Below, piece after piece: positions 30,760-42,404 of a stretch of 64,000 nucleotides of DNA. The number at the start of each line of letters is the position of its first letter. The stretch's first letter is position 1. The translations under genes were made by a program, and so were the position numbers. The stretch is from Mycoemilia scoparia. Its lineage: Eukaryota; Kickxellomycota; Kickxellomycetes; Kickxellales; Kickxellaceae. A model generated the notes under the pieces. The model did no database searches. It saw nothing but the letters and a program-made list of their open reading frames with translations, and had not been told where the DNA came from. The DNA is taken from assembly GCA_027575805.1 (NCBI GenBank), contig JANBPU010000083.1:1-64000 (forward strand), read 5' to 3'.

Positions 30760-30877
30760 TTTGAATCATAATTTTTGAAGGGTACCTTTTGGTGGCCAAC
30801 AGTTAAAGGGGCAATCTCAGCCAAATGTGCCATCACCATTTGTTAGTAAATGGCCACCCTTCAAAAATAACTACCCA
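30760..30877 (-). mobile_element. MITE copy 6
   Basis: ATCATAATTTTTGAAGGGTA at the left, CACCCTTCAAAAATAACTACCCA at the right. Internal orientation as copies 2 and 3. Arm B of the inverted duplication lacks it (GCTATATTATACCTTGG in reverse orientation), so it was inserted or lost after duplication. Confidence 0.78.
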
Positions 30878-31108
30878 TTTGGTAAATAAATATTTATAAT
30901 ACTTTTAAAAGAGGAATTTAAAACATAATTAAAATTACTATTAAAATATTTTATGTAATTTAAAAATTATGAAATATTCAACTCTTTTAGTTCTTAAACT
31001 ATGTGTGTATGGGTATACATTTATAATTTAGGACTTGTAATTTGTAGTGTATATTACTTGGATTTATATGCCTGTAATCCTGCCGATGTTTTGAGCAAGA
31101 GAGTGCGT

Positions 31109-31258
31109 TTAAAAGTCATCAGGATTTGGAGGTTGAGTTGGTACAGGGCCAGAAAACATACCATTCTCAACGCCACCTTGGTCATCGATAATTTGAGCGA
31201 CAGCAGCGATAGCGAAAGCAGCAACAAGAGCAAGAGCGATATTAGTAGTGAACTTCAT
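31109..31258 (-). CDS. Secreted micro-protein A (49 aa), unknown function
   Basis: ATG at 31258, TAA at 31109-31111. Residues 1-21 are a textbook signal peptide (MKFTTNIALALVAAFAIAAV) ending AVA-Q, then a 28-residue mature chain, without cysteine, acidic and Pro-rich at its end: FSGPVPTQPP. A TATA-like box (reverse complement of GTATTTATAG, 31361-31370) lies about 105 bases upstream. The paralogue at 42405-42575 shares the signal peptide almost fully, and the FSGPVPTQ motif, but the rest of the mature part differs, including a 7-residue length change. Possibly an effector or a processed signalling peptide; no family known to me. Confidence 0.7.
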   Translation of the reverse strand: MKFTTNIALALVAAFAIAAVAQIIDDQGGVENGMFSGPVPTQPPNPDDF

Positions 31259-31360
31259 CCTGAAGCAGTTTGGAATTATCGAGATATGTATAACGCCGTT
31301 ATAATAAAAGAAAAAGTTGAATCCAGTGAGTGCTTATAAAAACCCAGCACCATATCAAAG

Positions 31361-31370
31361 GTATTTATAG
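31361..31370 (-). promoter_or_regulatory. TATA-like box of secreted micro-protein A
   Basis: CTATAAATAC on the minus strand, about 105 bases before the ATG. The same element in arm B (42293-42301, CTATAAATA) is about 105-110 bases before the paralogue's ATG. Confidence 0.5.
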
Positions 31371-31718
31371 TTTACAACATCATACTGACATAGCAGTTTA
31401 CTTACCTTTTCTTCATACATACCCATGGGCATCCACCCAGGGAAATAAAATCCCATCTCCATTCTACAGTGTATAGGATATATTTAACCAACAGACCCAA
31501 ACAAAACATAAACATATATGCAACATGCCCTCAAAAACGAATAAAAGTCTTTCATGAAAAATGCCAGTTACTGTTGAATCTTGTGGCTGATCTTCCAAGA
31601 TCGTAAAAGGAAATTGTATTATTCCACTGAAGACAAAGGATCAATTGTACACATATCTCCACGTCAACGACAACAGCCAAGCCTTCAGCTCCATTTTTAC
31701 TATTATCTTATGGTCATA

Positions 31719-31852
31719 TGGGCAGTTATTTTTGAAAGGCTAAATGCAGATAGTGCATAATGAGGCATTGGTCAATGAAAATATATGGTGACTAGTATGC
31801 AAGTTGAAACTGGCCTACTAGTAAAACTTAGCCCTTCAAAAATAATCACTCA
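31719..31852. mobile_element. MITE copy 7 (with matching empty site in arm B)
   Basis: Ends TGGGCAGTTATTTTTGAAAGG and inverted CCCTTCAAAAATAATCACTCA, 134 bp, flanked by TA (31717-31718 and 31853-31854). Arm B, read in the same direction, has TGGTCACACTTCACAAGG where arm A has TGGTCA-TA-[element]-TA-TTTCACAAGG. Removing the element plus one TA gives the same length as arm B with two differing bases. Its interior differs from the other copies, so it is another subfamily. Confidence 0.88.
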
Positions 31853-31982
31853 TATTTCACAAGGCTTTGGGCTAAAGAGGCCCCCAAGAGTTGTATATGA
31901 AATAACTGATGAATGGGCCAAAGTCCGATGAGGGCCTATTTTCCTCTACCATAGATTCGATCACTAACGAAATTTTCCCATA

Positions 31983-32097
31983 TGGACAATGATTTTTGAA
32001 GGGTGAAAGTTCACTAGTAAAACTGGACATCCATTTGATTGTGATTGCCCCTATAATCATTGGCCACCAAAATTCACCCTTCATAAATTATTGCCCA
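31983..32097 (+). mobile_element. MITE copy 8
   Basis: TA at 31981-31982 on the left; ends TGGACAATGATTTTTGAAGGG and CACCCTTCATAAATTATTGCCCA. Interior ACTAGTAAAACTGGACATCC, TGATTGCCCCTATAATCATT as in copies 1 and 5. Confidence 0.8.
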
Positions 32098-32100
32098 TTC

Positions 32101-32160
32101 AGCTGTGATTGTCTCTATAATTATTGGCCTCCAAAAGATAGCCTTCAATGATTATTACCT
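32101..32160 (+). mobile_element. MITE half copy
   Basis: AGCTGTGATTGTCTCTATAA..TTGGCCTCCAAAAG..GCCTTCAATGATTATTACC corresponds to the right half of the family consensus only. It abuts copy 8, so it is a truncated older copy or a partial tandem. Confidence 0.6.
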
Positions 32161-32185
32161 ATATCTTTTGAAAAAAAATGCCAAA

Positions 32186-32301
32186 TGGGTAGTTATATTT
32201 GAAGGGTGGCCATTTGCTAATAGACTCTGATCACACATTTGGCTGTGATTGTCCCTTTAATCGTTGGCCACCAAAAGTCACCCTTCAAAAATTATGATCC
32301 A
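32186..32301 (+). mobile_element. MITE copy 9
   Basis: TGGGTAGTTATATTTGAAGGG left, CACCCTTCAAAAATTATGATCCA right; interior GGCCATTTGCTAATAGACTC..TTTGGCTGTGATTGTCCC..TTGGCCACCAAAAG, the same as copies 11 and 12. The flanking TA is not exact here. Confidence 0.78.
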
Positions 32302-32654
32302 AATTATTTTTTTGTAAACATTTTTTGTAAAATCTTTAAAATGATTGTCCGTACTATTCAAAATATTTTTTACAATCAAATACAAAGAAACATGATTTTT
32401 TGGAATTCATGATGTGTCAAGTTTTTTTTTCTAAAATTTAGCAAGCATACAAATGTATAAAAGGTCCCAAATTTCCTCCATTTATTATTAGCAAAATTGT
32501 TGTATAATATACTTTCAGAAAACACGCACTTTCGCATAAAATTTTCAAAAACTTCTTTTTGTTCGTTACAAAAATACGGCCTCTTCAAAAACTTTAGAGT
32601 CTAAATTTACCAACTGAAACAGCAACTCCTGCTTTCCATATATTTTGGTAAACT

Positions 32655-34237
32655 ATGCCCTTTTTATCCGCTGGCAAAGCAAAACAGGACTTGCATCAAG
32701 ACGAACTCAATCGCATTTTGAGTAATGGTAGGTGTGGATTCTGTTTATTGGATGTTTAGATTGAATTATGATATATAAGGATATGAATTATACTAAAAAT
32801 TATATTAACAACATTTTTGACCTTTGTTTTATAGGGTCACTGAGTTGCAAAGTCGTTGAGAACTTTGAAGTCAAATTTTGTAGCTTCAAAAAGCCCAGGC
32901 TCAGCAAAAACAATGATGAGGATGTGCAGCATCACTTTGGTAACATATTCTTTGGTGACCAATTCAAGCAACTCCTTGTGACAAACTTGGGGGAACCACT
33001 GACAATAACTTACAGAGAATTTAATAGCTCTGGTAGTGTCATTCTAAAGCCGCCACCATTTATAACCAAGTGGAGGCTTGCCCAATTCGACGGCTCATAC
33101 GCTACATTGGTTCCTGTGGGATTTGAAATTGCTTATGCTTTACTTGGTAAATGCCATGGAACAACAGCAGACGAAACTCCGTTTTATATAGATATTAGGT
33201 ATTTGCTCTCTATTCTTGAACAAAGTTGCAATCGTGCAGCTAGTCAACTAGTTTTTGGCCCAAGAGCTCCTCTTGGGATTGGCCAAAGATTTGATTTTCA
33301 AGGATTCATGAGCATATACGAACGTTTTATTCGTACTGTTGAAAGCTTACCTGGGCAAAAAGGCATGTTTTCAAATATTGTCTCTAACAACAATTTGGAG
33401 GCTTTCCTTCAGTTGATGATCAATGGTGAATGCGCTTATTATGGAACTCTTGGGATTTCTGCTCTAAGAAATGCCAGAAAAGCCAATTCAGAGAATATCA
33501 TTCTGGGGGCTCAATCATTTTTGAAAAATCATTTGGCGTTTTCAGGCTATGATAGTATTGTTAATAGCAATAGTTTTGATTCCACCGTTAATGGTGATGG
33601 TGTTGATATTCCAATTCCTTCCATTATTGACTTTGCTTATTACACAGAGGCAAAACATGTTCAATCTAATATTGACAACTCATGTTTCTGGGACCCTTCT
33701 CTTTTTTTGGATGTTGCTTGCAATGTTTGTATTGACATTGAGAAAATCTTGGTAACATACTACTCTTTGGTCTTTCTCTTTATCAAAAAGTATATTCATA
33801 GGAAACCATTAGATGAGCATGTACCTTGTTACCACACTAATATGGTTGAAAATTCCAAGTGGATAGTTCTGTATTGCCTCGCTAACTATGTTTGTATGTT
33901 GAGAATTCGATACTCTGGTCTTCAGATAGATTGTGTTAATTCAGAACAGATAATTGACAAACAGGGGCATTGCCACAGAAAACATGGAAGATCTAAGGGT
34001 CGCTGTTGTTTGGCTAACATCTTGTTTGAGAATAGCAATAGAACTGGCTGGCATGCAACAAAAAAAATCAGCAAAGAAATGCGCAGTTTGAAAAACTCGG
34101 CACCCGCCGATGAGCAGGTGGTTTTGTCCGCCATGTTTCAACCTTTTGTCTGCACTGCTAGTGCTATTTCCTTCTCAACTTTTTTAGAAGAAAACCCACA
34201 TGGTGAAAACCATTTAAAAGCGACTGTGTGTGTTTGA
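32655..34237 (+). CDS. Orphan protein, 491 aa, two exons
   Basis: Exons are 32655-32727 and 32835-34237 with a clean GTAGGT..TTATAG intron in phase. Start MPFLSAGKAKQDLHQ is the first ATG. I do not recognise the family. The N-terminal ~190 residues are globular with LGEPLTITYREFNSSG and WRLAQFDGSYATLVPVGFEI. There is a Cys/His-rich part near the C-terminus (CVN..GHCHRKHGRSKGRCC) that could bind metal, and one hydrophobic stretch (ILVTYYSLVFLFIKKYI) that might be a membrane segment. No signal peptide. It sits inside the inverted-duplication bracket, just after a cluster of MITEs. Could be lineage-specific. Confidence 0.6.
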
Positions 34238-34801
34238 TTGATGTTAAACAAATAGATTTAAACTGATTTCTTTTTTGTTAAATAGCTTCAATAAAATGAA
34301 ACATTGAAAACAAATGTTAGTACATAAGCTTTACAGTTTAAAAAGTGATTACATTGCATTTATGTTGCAGCTATGTTTGACTACTATTTGTAATATGGGC
34401 AATAATTTTACTTCAATTAATTCGGATCTATCATTGGTTTTGTTACTAAAGACTTAAAGGCATGATTGAATAGTAACCTATTCTGTGATTAGATCATGAT
34501 ACAAATTAGACATTGAATCAAGTTGTAATGATGACAATAATAATAGCAATAAACTTTGCTATGGATCCAGTTAGGTTCACTTTTTCTTGCATTGGCTGTC
34601 TCCTGGTCTCTTTCCTATTATTACTTTGTTTAATATTCTCTAAAGCGCAAACCCCCAAAGAATATCTATAGAACGGATCTGTACTCAAACACTATTCTAG
34701 ACCAGAGATATTAGATTATTTGGCTACATATATATCGCGCTTTTACTATCTCAAGCAAACGAAAACATAGCCACGACAACACTATTAGTTGAAAAAGGAC
34801 G
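34238..34801. other. Intergenic, AT-rich
   Basis: 3' flank of the orphan gene and promoter of CYM1. A sequence near 34395 (ATATGGGCAATAATTTTACTTC) resembles a worn left end of the MITE family without a right partner. No coding frame. Confidence 0.4.
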
Positions 34802-37800
34802 ATGCTAAGACAAGCCAAGCTGGGAAAGCTGGCACACAACCTCACAGCTAGAGGCCTAAAATTATCCGCATGGCCAACCTTATCAAAGCCAAGTCGTCAT
34901 TCAATTCGTAACAGCCCTGTATATAACAGAGGCTATGCAACTGTTGAGTCTGGACCAATATCCAAGCATCAAAGTAAGTGCGGGAATAATTTAAAATTGA
35001 TTTCCAATCCCATTTACTTAAGGGCTCTAACACCATTGATATTTCAATATGAATGTATTGTTAGAAATAACCGAAGGCGCTGTGATTCATGGCTTTGAAG
35101 TTGTTGAGGTATATATATGTATAATTGTATTTATTAAAAACACATCAATATATTATATATATGTTGTAGTCAGAGATTAATATTATATCCATTTTTGTGC
35201 TTTATTTATATATGTGCAGACTAGATCAATCTCGGAACTAAACTTGAAGGCTATAAGACTAACTCACCACTTAACAGGTGCTGAATGGCTCCACTTGGAA
35301 CGCGACGACAATAACAATGTGTTCAGTGTTGGCTTTAATACATCCCCAGAAGACAGCACCGGTGTTGCACATATTCTCGAGCATACTGCGCTATGTGGAT
35401 CAAAGAAGTATCCAATCCGCGATCCATTCTTTAAGATGCTCAACCGCTCAATGTCAACCTTCATGAATGCATGGACAGCCCACGACTACACACAGTATCC
35501 TTTCTCGACTCAAAACGAGGTAGACTACGCCAATCTTCAAAGTGTTTACATTGATTCTGCCTTTAATCCTCTTTTGCGCGAACTTGATTTCCTTCAAGAA
35601 GGCTGGAGAGTTGAAAGATCCGATCCAAACGACAAAACATCGCCATGGGAATTCAAAGGGATCGTGTTTAACGAGATGAAGGGCGCCTTGTCGGATCCAG
35701 GAAGTCTGCTGGCTATAAGAGCCGAGCAAAAGCTCTTCCCAGATACTACATACTCGTATGTAAGCGGCGGAGATCCACAGTACATAACGGATCTAACCCA
35801 TGAAGCCCTGGTCAAATTCCACCGTGACCACTATCATCCCAGCAATGCACGATTCTTTTCGTATGGAAACTTCCCAATTGAAAGCCAGTTAGAAAGAGTC
35901 AACAATCTGATCCAGACATACGAACCAATTAGGCCAAAAACAGTCAACCAGATCGTAAATCCATATGGTGTCAAGGATGTCACAGAATTTGGACCACCAG
36001 ATGGTGTAGGAAGTACAGACAAACAAGCAAAGTTTTCGGTATCCTATTTGGCCAATGATATCAAAGATATTTATGAGAGTTTCTCACTTAGCATATTCTC
36101 GTCTCTCTTGATCAATGGCACATCGGCACCCATGCACAAGGCACTAATTGATAGCCAAATTGGATCTGATTACTCGGCAAACACTGGGTATAACCCCTAT
36201 AATCGCCAGTCCTCTTTGAGTGTTGGTTTGCAGGGAATATCCGAGGCAGATATCCCAAATGTAAAGAACAGAATAAACGAGGTTATCCAGGAAGTTGGTG
36301 CCAAGGGATTTGAATCTCGAAGAATTGAAGCAGCCCTTCAAAGTATTGAGCTCAGTTACAAGCACAAGACAGCAAGCTTTGGGCTTAATCTTATGAAATC
36401 GATCTCAACCGGTTGGTTCCATGGCTGCAATCCCATCGACCTATTGGAGATCAATAAGAATATAGCCAGGCTCAAAGAGGATATTGCCAGTGGAAATTTC
36501 TTTGAAAGGGCTGTTGAAAAATACTTTAACAAAAGCGAACATCAACTCAACTACACAATGATCCCCGACTCTGAATACCACAAACGTCTTAATGAAGACG
36601 AAAAACGCCGTCTGGATGAAAAGGTTGCTACATTTACACCAGTCGATATTGAAGCTATATACAAGAAAACCGAAGATCTTGCAAAGGAACAGATGAAGAA
36701 GGAAGATCTATCGTGCTTGCCTACACTAACAATGGAGGATGTACCCAAGAATTCTGTCAGGCATTCTGTAGACCTAAGCGCAGTTGATTGTGTACCTGTG
36801 CAATGGCGTGGAACATCCACTAATGGCATTTCATACCTCCACATAATCAATGCTTTCCAAAGCCTTCCAGGTGATCTTTCATACTATCTCCCACTATTCT
36901 GTGATGCCCTTGGATATCTTGGTACTACAAAGCGTGATATGTCCGAAATAGAAACAGACATACAGCTTTACACTGGTGGTATTGGCTTTTCTCCCCTTGT
37001 TACCACGGATCACTCCAGCCTCAAGCTTTCCGAGCAAGGAATATCCATCTCTTCTCACTGCCTTGACGCAAACATGGAAAAGATGTATACACTGCTTCTA
37101 GAGCTGATATTGGAAACCAACTTTAGAAACACCAATCGTCTCAAGACATTGGTTGTATCCAATGCATCAAACATGTTTAATGCAATCCCACATTCTGGGC
37201 ACGTATTTGCTCGCTGTTTGGCAAGCTCTACTTTGACCAGTGAAATGAACATAGCCGAGACTCACGATGGTATTACCCAGGTTCGCTTTATTAACAAGTT
37301 GGCTGAATCCACATCAGAAGAAGATTTGCTCAAAGTATCCGAAAAGCTAGAGGCAATTAGAGACCATGTCTTTGACAAACTCGGAATGCGCGCGGCCATC
37401 ATCACAAATAAGGGCAGCTTTGATGGTAACCAGTCAGAGATCGAAAGGCTTGTAGAATCATACCCTGCTCTGAACCCTAAGCAACAGCAAGATTCATCAA
37501 GCAACGGCCAAGAATCAGGAGCTATCAGCACTGATGGCAATGAAAATGTCCAAAGCAATGGTGATTTCACTCCAAACCCTTCCAAAATTTTCTGCCCTCT
37601 TCCATTTGCTACAAACTTTGCAGCCAAGTCCATCCGCACTGTGCCATATACCAGCCCAGACAGTGTCAAGCTCCAGACCCTTGCCAAGATTCTAACCCAA
37701 AACTTTTTACATCGTGAAATTCGCGAGATCAATGGCGCATATGGAGGTGGTGCCCTGTTCTCACCATCCCAGGGTATCTTTTCATTCTTCTCCTACCGTG

Positions 37801-38156
37801 ATCCTAACCCAGTAAATACCATCAAGACATTTGACCGTAGTCTAGATATGATTCTAAATCATTCCATAAAGGATCGCGAATTGAGAGAAGCCAAGCTTTC
37901 GATATTTGGGGGACTTGATGCTCCAATCTCTGTATCCCAAGAAGGCATGGCCTACTTCACCACTGGCATCACTGATGATATGAAGCAAGCACGCAGAGAT
38001 GGGTTCTTTGCTGTCACTGAAAAAGATATCAAGGAAGTTGCCGAAAAATACCTGCTTCCAGCTGCAAATGATATCAAATCTTCAGTAGCTATTATTGGTG
38101 AACAAGAGTTAATAAACAACAAGGAACTCAAATCTTGGAATCAAGTATCACTTTAA
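34802..38156 (+). CDS. CYM1: Mitochondrial presequence protease (M16C, PreP/Cym1)
   Basis: Degrades cleaved targeting peptides in the mitochondrial matrix. Exons are 34802-34973, 35065-35108 and 35220-38156, 1,050 residues (human PITRM1 1,037, yeast Cym1 989). Exon 1 is a basic mitochondrial presequence (LRQAKLGKLAHNLTARGLKL). The inverted zinc motif HxxEH is HILEH at residues 123-127, followed by TALCGSKKYPIRDPFFKML. The distal Glu region is in FNEMKGALSDPGSLL. The C-terminal lobe is intact, with REIREINGAYGGGALFSPSQ near the end. Convergent with the M3-like gene 260 bases away. Confidence 0.95.
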
Positions 38157-38416
38157 TCTCACATAAACAGCAGATCCATTTGATGCTTTTCCTCCCCCCC
38201 CCAATAGCTTTCCTTTTAATAGTACAGCGTTTTTAGAATGAAATATCATAAAATTAACCTTTTGGGTGGGAATTTGATATTGTTCTAAACTACACACTCA
38301 AGTATGAAACTCTGGTTTATTACTATATCAGTAATAGTATGCGCTATTAAAAGAGAAAACGGACGATCATATTGAAAAGTATTACAATTCAAAAAAGTTG
38401 CGGATCTTCATTCGCT

Positions 38417-40980
38417 TTATATCTCATATTTTCTGAATATTTTTTCATCAATGTTAGACCTTAGCAACTTTACAATCTGACATTTAAAGCTTGTTGTGCA
38501 TTGGGTATCTCTACTAGATCTGATCGAGTGGCACAAATTGGCCGTAAATGCCATAAGCTTGTCGCTAATGTCATTGGTACTGCTAGCATTCGCTTGACTT
38601 AAATTGTAACAAATATTGGAACCAACTAATGCAGCATAGTATTCAAGATATTTATCCAGAAAACTTGAGCCAGATAAAAATCTGGTGCACTCTGTAAATG
38701 GAGTTACATCTTCAGTGACATCATAATCTAATAGTATATATTCTTTACAAATACTGTGATACTTTTTGCATAACAGGGTCTTTAGAAATTTTTTGGGATT
38801 GGCAGTAGAGTACATGTATTCCATAAATTTCAATCGAGCCATACAATTCATACCTTCTATTATATCATAATTTCTTTGGAATAATTTCAGTTCTTTTGAG
38901 ACATACTCAAACACATACATCCTATCGGAAAAATCATCATCAGAAAGATCTGACACGTATGAAGGAGTCACATCCTTCTCTCCCCAAAAATAATCTTCAA
39001 AAAGCTCTCGCATGAATAAAGGAGTCACAATATTCTGAAGAATGGATGCTTCACGAAGAATATTGGCAAATAAGTATTCAAAAAGTTTGAGCTTGAAGTC
39101 GGGATTTTCCATAGTTGTTCTGGTATCAGGTGGATCATGACTAGGCAAAAACGTGGGCTGGTGAACAGTATAGTAAGCCACTTTGCCAAACATTTGGAAT
39201 AAAGCCTCGACATCGCTGTACCCGATTACATTAAATTTCTTTGCACTACTAGTAAAATCAGCAAACGGTAGATGCATTACTATGCAAGGAATTCCAAGGT
39301 TTTCGGTATCATTGTGAATATACATCATTGAAGGTTTGTCCGGTTCCCCTCTTTCACTGGAAAAAATATAAAGCAACATCTGTGGCCCATTGAGTTCTTT
39401 GTGGGTGATTATGTATTTGTCAACGCTTTCATCCCATGTTGAATACATCTTGGTATCATCAGTATGGACATCATATCCTGTAGACAACTTGAAAACTCTA
39501 AAAATTGTTTTGTGAACTTTTGATTTCTCATACACTCCATTTCGCACAACTTTTCCTGGTGCAAAATAATCACTGTTTTCGAGTTTATTATAAAGAAAAT
39601 GTTGATCCCAGGCTTTTATCTTTGGATCGGTGGATCCGGTTAGAGAAGCCATGTTTTGAGTGTTTTTAGCACCTATTCTATACATTTTACCTATCAGGCT
39701 ATTATACTGGGGTCTGACAGCCTTGATCATGCGGTCTACTTCATCCATGAAAGTCACCCTATCCTGGAAGAGGTTTTTTGCAAGCAAGTAATCAAAGTGG
39801 TCGAGATAATTTAAACTGCTCTATTACAAGACCAAGGAATTTATTAATTGACTTTTTGATCCCAACTTAAAAACAACTTGTATGCTCAATCCATAGGTCG
39901 TTTTTGTTACTTACAATTGCACGGTGATTTAAATGGCGTACGATCTATATTGCCAAAATATTTTTTTAAAAAGCAACATATCAGAATGTTATTAAATGAG
40001 GCATTTATAATTTTTCTGAATATGGGTAGTTATTTTTGAAGGGTTAGCCACTCCTTTGTCTGTGATTACCCTTATAACCTTTGACCATCAAAAGGTATTC
40101 TTCAAAAATCATGATCCATGTGGCTGCAACAGTTTACTTACTAAGATGTATTCATCATATTTAATCAACTTTTGAATGTCTTTCCAAGCCTTCTTTCTTA
40201 TTAACTCATTTTCGTCAAGAAAATGCTTTTGATGTTTGCATCTCTCCATTTCTATATTAAAAAGTTAGCTGTTAGGGTATATGCCAAGTTATATCATACC
40301 AATATATAATGTTTACATTCATTTGTATTAATAATTTCAATACCTACCTGTTATTGGAGTGTCCGAGATGTCAGCCAATTCATCATCTATCAATTTACTA
40401 AAAACGTAGTAACCTTCAATGTTTGTGTTTCTGTCGAGCTTTATATTATAAACATCGAATATCTTTAGGAAAATTTTGATCTTCTTCAGGACTTTCTCAC
40501 TGTGTTCAGTGTTTTCAGGCTCAATGCACTTGATATATTCACTGATGGCCTGTATACTGTTTGTCATGGCTTTTCCAGTATAAAGTGATTTCTATTATAT
40601 ATGTAAGACATCGTTAGCTCTATATTTTAACTTTATCAAATTGACTATAAAATAACAAATGGACTTTGGCTTACATCGATTTCGTTTTTTAATTCATTAA
40701 GAAACTCTCTAGCCCTAGCTTTGGGATGCATAGCGGATAGAAATCTTATAACTCCTCGTATTCCCTGAACCCTATTGATTTCCTTGCGATACTCCTCATA
40801 ATTTGCTTCAATTCGTGAGACCTTTTCTTGGTCAAATTTTAAATCCTTCAACTTAAACCCAAAAAGCTCTTCAAGAAACTCCTTGGGATCGGGAGGATTT
40901 TTAAATGATGTATTTTCTTTAGATGGCTCTAAAAAGTCTAATGAGTACAAGAGGTCGTCAATATAAGTTGTTCTGCTCAT
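38417..40980 (-). CDS. M3-family oligopeptidase relative, zinc site lost (pseudoenzyme)
   Basis: Exons are 40980-40675, 40591-40348, 40251-40142, 39944-39915 and 39820-38417, 697 residues; all four introns are GT-AG and in phase. The alignment with M3 peptidases (MIP/OCT1, thimet oligopeptidase, saccharolysin) is visible over the last two thirds: SDYFAPGKVVRNGVYE, the conserved strand around IPCIVMHLPF, and YSDVEALFQMFGKVAYYTV, which is where active members have SEVETLFHEFGH. Here both zinc His and the catalytic Glu are replaced (HEFGH became QMFGK). A Glu near ..TTMENPDF.. may be the remaining third ligand. The frame is intact over five exons, so the gene is kept but probably non-peptidolytic. 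Active M3 peptidases cooperate with Cym1 in organellar peptide turnover. Intron 3 contains a MITE. Confidence 0.75.
40023..40118 (+). mobile_element. MITE copy 10, inside an intron
   Basis: TA at 40021-40022; ends TGGGTAGTTATTTTTGAAGGG and TTCTTCAAAAATCATGATCCA. Internally shortened (96 bp). It lies within intron 3 of the M3-like gene (39945-40141), its right end 23 bases from the GTAAGT donor. Confidence 0.78.
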
Positions 40981-42404
40981 TATTGTCAATTATGGTGGTG
41001 ATGGGCGAGTTTTGTATGTATCTATTGTTTTCAGAGTAAGCGCATAACTACAGTCCAAATGATGTACAATTTTAAAGTAACACATAACCACAAGACGAGA
41101 AAATACATATATTTATATTCATGGATACAACACCTGAGTCTTACGGATAATTGAATAGTGAAGACTTGAGTTATAATCAATTTACAAAAATGTATCGATT
41201 TATTTTTTATTTAATTATATATTTCTCTGTAGGGATTCAAAACTTGAGGTGACCGGAATATAGATTCCTTGGTTTTAAAGTCAAAGAACCTTCAAAGACT
41301 GCTGGTCTATCACCATCAAAATTCTATAAAATTAAATTTGTAGTTTCATCTCACTCATTCAATAATTTTCAATAGTTGCAAAAAGAAAGACGCAGGCCTA
41401 CACTATATTTTTGCTAAAAGTGGCAACATTGAAGCATTCTAAAGATTTCTTTAAAGCCAAACTATATAATAGTGTTGTGATAACATCTCCAGGAACTTAA
41501 GATAACATAACACATAGCGGGTATTTTTGGTTACCTTAAGGAGGTCAGCCTCCAAAGCCACTGTACGGACATTTTGAAGGCTTCCCGTGTATAAATCATT
41601 AAGCATGGGATGGAGAATACCACAGGGATATATATCCCCAAGCAGATATCCCAGTATCGGGATTATCTATAAAAGAATTGGTGTGGCATCATAGGGAGTT
41701 ATTCTTCAGCAGTCCTATTACTTAGCATTTGTTAGCTATACATATTATTTCCGCAACAATACTTGCTTCAGGTTCTCCTTGCACAATTAAACGGGGCAAT
41801 GTTTAAACAGTAGCTCTAATATGATTAGATTTCAGTTGGAACCAAATGTTTGACATACAGAAATGAGTCCTCAGATATTGGCACAACCATCAGCCATTTT
41901 GTATGCAACTTCTGGGGGCCTCTTTAGCCCAAAGCCTTGTGAAGTGTGACCATAAGATAATAGTAAAAATGAAGCTGAAGGCTTGGCTGTTGTCGTTGAC
42001 GTGGAGATATGTGTACAATTGATCCTTTGTCTTCAGTGGAATAATACAATTTCCTTTTACGATCTTGGAAGATCAGCCACAAGATTCAACAGTAACTGGC
42101 ATTTTTCATGAAAGACTTTTATTCGTTTTTGAGGGCATGTTGCATATATGTTTATGTTTTGTTTGGGTCTGTTGGTTAAATATATCCTATACACTGTAGA
42201 ATGGAGATGGGATTTTATTTCCCTGGGTGGATGCCCATGGGTATGTATGAAGAAAAGGTAAGTAAACTGCTATGTCAGTATGATGTTGTAAACTATAAAT
42301 ACCTTTGATATGGTGCTGGGTTTTTATAAGCACTCACTGGATTCAACTTTTTCTTTTATTACAACGGCATTACACATATCTCGATAATTCCAAACTGTTT
42401 CAGG
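40981..42404. other. Gene-free stretch and arm B of the inverted duplication
   Basis: 40981-41880 has no supported coding frame or repeat. From 41880 it is arm B of the inverted duplication, carrying the leader of secreted micro-protein B. Confidence 0.5.
42293..42301 (+). promoter_or_regulatory. TATA-like box of secreted micro-protein B
   Basis: CTATAAATA about 105 bases upstream of the ATG at 42405; conserved at the same place in arm A. Confidence 0.5.

Larger units (their letters stand above)
30727..31925 (-). repeat. Inverted duplication, arm A
   Basis: Matches the reverse complement of about 41880-42830. Well-matched blocks include GATTTATTGTTTAGATGC, the AT-rich stretch 30905-30990, the secreted-peptide gene with its leader, and AAGGCTTTGGGCTAAAGAGG (31862-31881). 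Arm A carries MITE copies 6 and 7, which are absent from the same places in arm B. Edges are approximate; similarity fades outward. Confidence 0.85.
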
